Shown here: in pieces, positions 62,701-64,000 of the stretch | How positions within the stretch are numbered: position 1 is the first letter of the stretch | Layout of the letters: every line of letters starts with the position of its first letter | Source: Halochromatium roseum | GTDB taxonomy: Bacteria > Pseudomonadota > Gammaproteobacteria > Chromatiales > Chromatiaceae | Assembly (NCBI RefSeq): GCF_016653315.1 | Contig: NZ_NHSH01000064.1 | Span: 1-64,000, forward strand | Direction: 5' to 3' | DNA length: 64,000 nucleotides | Notes under the pieces: model-generated | Databases searched by the model: none | Told to the model about the DNA's origin: nothing | What the model saw: the letters and a program-made list of their open reading frames with translations, nothing else | Made by a program: the position numbers and the translations under genes

Positions 62701-62930
62701 CCCGGCACCGACAGCATCGTCGTCGTGATCGGATAGGTCACCTGCTCCTCGACCACCCGCGGCGCCTGCCCCGGAAAGCGGGTCTTGATAATCACCTGCA
62801 CATCGGAGAGGTCCGGAATCGCATCCAGCGGCGTCTGCTTCACCGCCAGGATGCCCCAACCGGTCAGCATCACCGCTACCAGCAGCACCAGAAAACGATT
62901 GCGAATCGACCAAAGGATGACGGACTTCAC
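59799..62930 (-). CDS. cusA: Cu(I)/Ag(I) efflux RND pump CusA
   Basis: 1043 residues, full HME-RND length with 12 helices and two large periplasmic loops. The HME-RND motif in helix 4 reads [15 protein letters not shown], the HME4 type associated with monovalent Cu/Ag. Uses proton motive force to expel metal through a CusCBA tripartite complex. The cusB-like gene is upstream, 306 bp away, unusually far. A deleted second copy is at 55740. Confidence 0.93.
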   Translation of the reverse strand: MKSVILWSIRNRFLVLLVAVMLTGWGILAVKQTPLDAIPDLSDVQVIIKTRFPGQAPRVVEEQVTYPITTTMLSVPGAKVVRGFSFFGDSFVYVIFEDGTDLYWARARVLEYLNQAAAALPEGVEPRIGPDATGVGWVYSYALVDRTGQHDLAELTSLQNWFLKFELQSVPGVSEVATVGGMVRQYQIVVDPSKLRAYGIPLQRVMAAVQGANREVGGSVLELAEAEYMVRTRGYLTSLEDIELIAVQSTPEGTPVLLRDIARVQIGPEMRRVVADLDGEGEITGGIIVMRSGENALATIEAVKARLDELRAGLPKGVEIVETYDRSELILGAVDNLQTKLIEELIVVALVCMAFLLHLRSSLVVIISLPLGILVAFIIMQLQGINANIMSLGGIAIAIGAMVDAAIVMIENAHKHLERYEAEHGERPRGEQHWQVIGEAAGEVGPALFFSLLIITLSFLPVFTLQAQEGRLFAPLAFTKTYAMAAAAGLAVTLVPVLMGYLVRGRIPNEMRNPLNRVLIWLYRPLLRAVLRWPYTTLLAALLVLVSTLIPLSRLGSEFMPDLYEGDLMYMPTTLPGLSIGKAQELLQQTDRLIATLPEVERVFGKIGRADTATDPAPLTMIETLIQLKPESEWREGMTVDKLIEELDATVDLPGLTNAWVMPIKTRIDMLATGIKTPVGVKIAGPDLAEIERIGQAVERAVLQVEGTSSAFSERVAGGRYVEIRPDRLAAARVGLNVDDINRVVAAAIGGINLTQTVEGLERYPVNLRFPREQRDSVQELRELPIVTPTGAQIPLAQVAEVVIADGAPMLKSENARLNGWTFVDIRGRDLGSWIEEAKQVVSAEVELPPGYSLAWSGQYEYMERARERLTQVVPVTLAIIFLLLYLAFRSSGEALLVMLSLPFSLVGGFWLIDLLGYNLSVAVAVGFIALAGVAAEFGVVMLVYLDNALKQWRKEGRLTSVEELKGAIEEGAVLRIRPKAMTVATIFAGLLPIMLIGGIGSEVMRRIAAPMVGGMITAPLLSLFVIPAIYLLWRQRGLRRGE

Positions 62931-63031
62931 AGCACAGCCTCCAGGGCCTGAAATGACCGCTTAAGCCGAATGCCAGCGCCACCATCGAGCACAACGCCGC
63001 CCAGCGCCAAACCAGCACCAACGCCGACAAG

Positions 63032-63137
63032 GGGCGGCCGGGTAGCGCCCGGCGGGGGTGTGCGCAGCAAGGATGCTGCGCTCAAGCCTCCAAGGACGGA
63101 TTCACGGCGTCCCCCGCCGGGCGCTACCCGGCCGCCC
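63032..63137. repeat. Nested palindromic (REP/REPIN-like) element
   Basis: Perfect 27-bp arms (63032-63058 and 63111-63137, core GGCCGGGTAGCGCCCGGCGG) enclose 52 nt that include a second perfect 8-bp hairpin, GCGCAGCA-AGGA-TGCTGCGC (63062-63081). It lies in the 306-bp gap 62931-63236 between cusA and the cusB-like gene, which has no gene. The look is that of a mobile REP-type intergenic element. Confidence 0.85.
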
Positions 63138-63236
63138 AGACCGCCAAGATCAAGGCCCTGCTCCCCCTGCATTGACAGCAACGCCAGTGCTAAACGGAAA
63201 CCAAAGCGTCCAGAAACAACACCCGTCTCAACAGCA

Positions 63237-64000
63237 TCAATGGTGCGCATGCGACCCTCCCTCGGCCATTCCGCCACCCGTATTGCTAGCACCGTCCTCG
63301 TCACTTGCCCCAGATCCACCGACACCCGACATCCGCTGAAAGCTCGCCTGCAGGTTCGACTCCGAATCGATCAAGAACTGTCCAGAAAGGACGATCTCAT
63401 CGCCCTCCTCCAGCCCCGACAGGATCTCGACCTCCCCAGCCCGCTGCATCCCAGTGACCACATCCACCGGCTGAAAACGCCCATCCCCGAGCACCCTGAC
63501 CACCGCCTCCCGCTCCCCGGTCACGATCAGCGCCTCGGCCGGGATCTTCAGCACCTCGCGCTTCGGTCCGCCATAGATCACCACATTGGCAAACATGTTC
63601 GGCTTCAGCGCCAGATCCGGATTCTCAAACACCAGCCGCACACGCAGCGTTCGCGACACCGAGTCCAGCTCCGGATAGAGATAATCGACCTCACCCTCCC
63701 AGGTCCGCCCAGGTCGCGCCGGCACCTTCATCTCGGCCGTGAGTCCTTCCTCAAGCCAATCGATCTGAGATTCATAGATATCGACCATCACCCAGACCTG
63801 GCTTAGATCCGCGATGGTGAACATCTCGCTCGACTCGGTCACATACATCCCATCGCGAGCCATCATCTGGGTGACAATGCCATCGATCGGCGCCCGGATC
63901 GGCACCCGATTGCGCGCCTCGCCATCGCGCTGGATCGCCGTGATCACATCATCCGGCACATCCAACAGCCGCAAGATATTGCGCGCCTTGTCCTCACTGA
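63237..64000 (-). CDS. cusB: CusB-like periplasmic adaptor, 5' end outside window
   Basis: Last 254 codons, open to the window edge. Beta-barrel and membrane-proximal parts of an RND membrane-fusion protein: IRAPIDGIVTQMMARDGMYVTE (lipoyl half), TIADLSQVWVMVDIYE, PGRTWEGEVDYLYPELDSVSRTLRVRLVFENPDLALKPNM. It links CusA to the outer-membrane channel. The tail is Gly/Ser-rich and ends SHAHH, possibly metal-binding. Confidence 0.92.
   Translation of the reverse strand, partial: SEDKARNILRLLDVPDDVITAIQRDGEARNRVPIRAPIDGIVTQMMARDGMYVTESSEMFTIADLSQVWVMVDIYESQIDWLEEGLTAEMKVPARPGRTWEGEVDYLYPELDSVSRTLRVRLVFENPDLALKPNMFANVVIYGGPKREVLKIPAEALIVTGEREAVVRVLGDGRFQPVDVVTGMQRAGEVEILSGLEEGDEIVLSGQFLIDSESNLQASFQRMSGVGGSGASDEDGASNTGGGMAEGGSHAHH

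Overview
The window reads as chromosomal DNA of a GC-rich gammaproteobacterium. The gene content (pyruvate:ferredoxin oxidoreductase paired with a dihydroorotate-dehydrogenase-like protein, PHB reductase, a large Mrp-type antiporter, SulP transporter, PEP-CTERM protein, repeat-tailed Rpn-type nuclease) fits a purple sulfur bacterium of the Chromatiales best. That placement is inference from gene content; there is no rRNA or other taxonomic marker here.

Layout. 0-5.2 kb: two CNNM/CorC-type membrane proteins (one truncated), a response-regulator remnant, a small lipoprotein, BON-domain and DUF4168 exported proteins. 5.4-12 kb: a sigma-54 two-component pair divergent from a SulP transporter, then an Mth938-like protein and an anchored hypothetical protein. 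12.1-13.3 kb: a TumE/TumA-type toxin-antitoxin pair and rimI. 13.7-18.4 kb: nifJ and its DHOD-like neighbour. 18.4-25.5 kb: a minus-strand Mrp-like antiporter operon with three MrpD-like subunits and a DUF4040-MrpB fusion in place of full MrpA. 25.5-34.2 kb: membrane protein, phaB, an exported hypothetical protein, proS, fabA, yceH, uvrA. 34.3-36.3 kb: a decayed MFS gene and two small proteins.

36.4-46.6 kb is a defence island in one minus-strand run: hsdM, a HepT-like HEPN toxin, an MntA-like nucleotidyltransferase fused to the N-terminus of HsdS, an OLD/AriA-like ATPase, a TOPRIM-like DUF4276 protein, a DUF4143 ATPase and hsdR. Most joints are 4-bp ATGA overlaps. The fusion of a HEPN-neutralising MNT domain to the specificity subunit would physically link a toxin-antitoxin module to a type I restriction complex. 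This is the most novel-looking system in the window.

47-50.4 kb holds a compact operon of DUF2490 protein, GNAT-C39 peptidase fusion and RimK-like ATP-grasp ligase, a candidate peptide or protein tailoring set. 50.7-58 kb is a scrapyard: dioxygenase, Rpn-type protein with 27-bp repeats, HigBA-like pair, transposase and secreted-protein remnants, a duplicated 195-bp fragment, a MazF-like toxin with compensating frameshifts, an internally deleted cusA copy, and a PEP-CTERM gene behind a good sigma-54 promoter with repeated upstream motifs and a G10 tract in its signal peptide. 58.2-64 kb: an AAA/PD-(D/E)XK protein and an intact Cu/Ag-type cusA, with a nested palindromic element between it and the partial cusB at the window edge.
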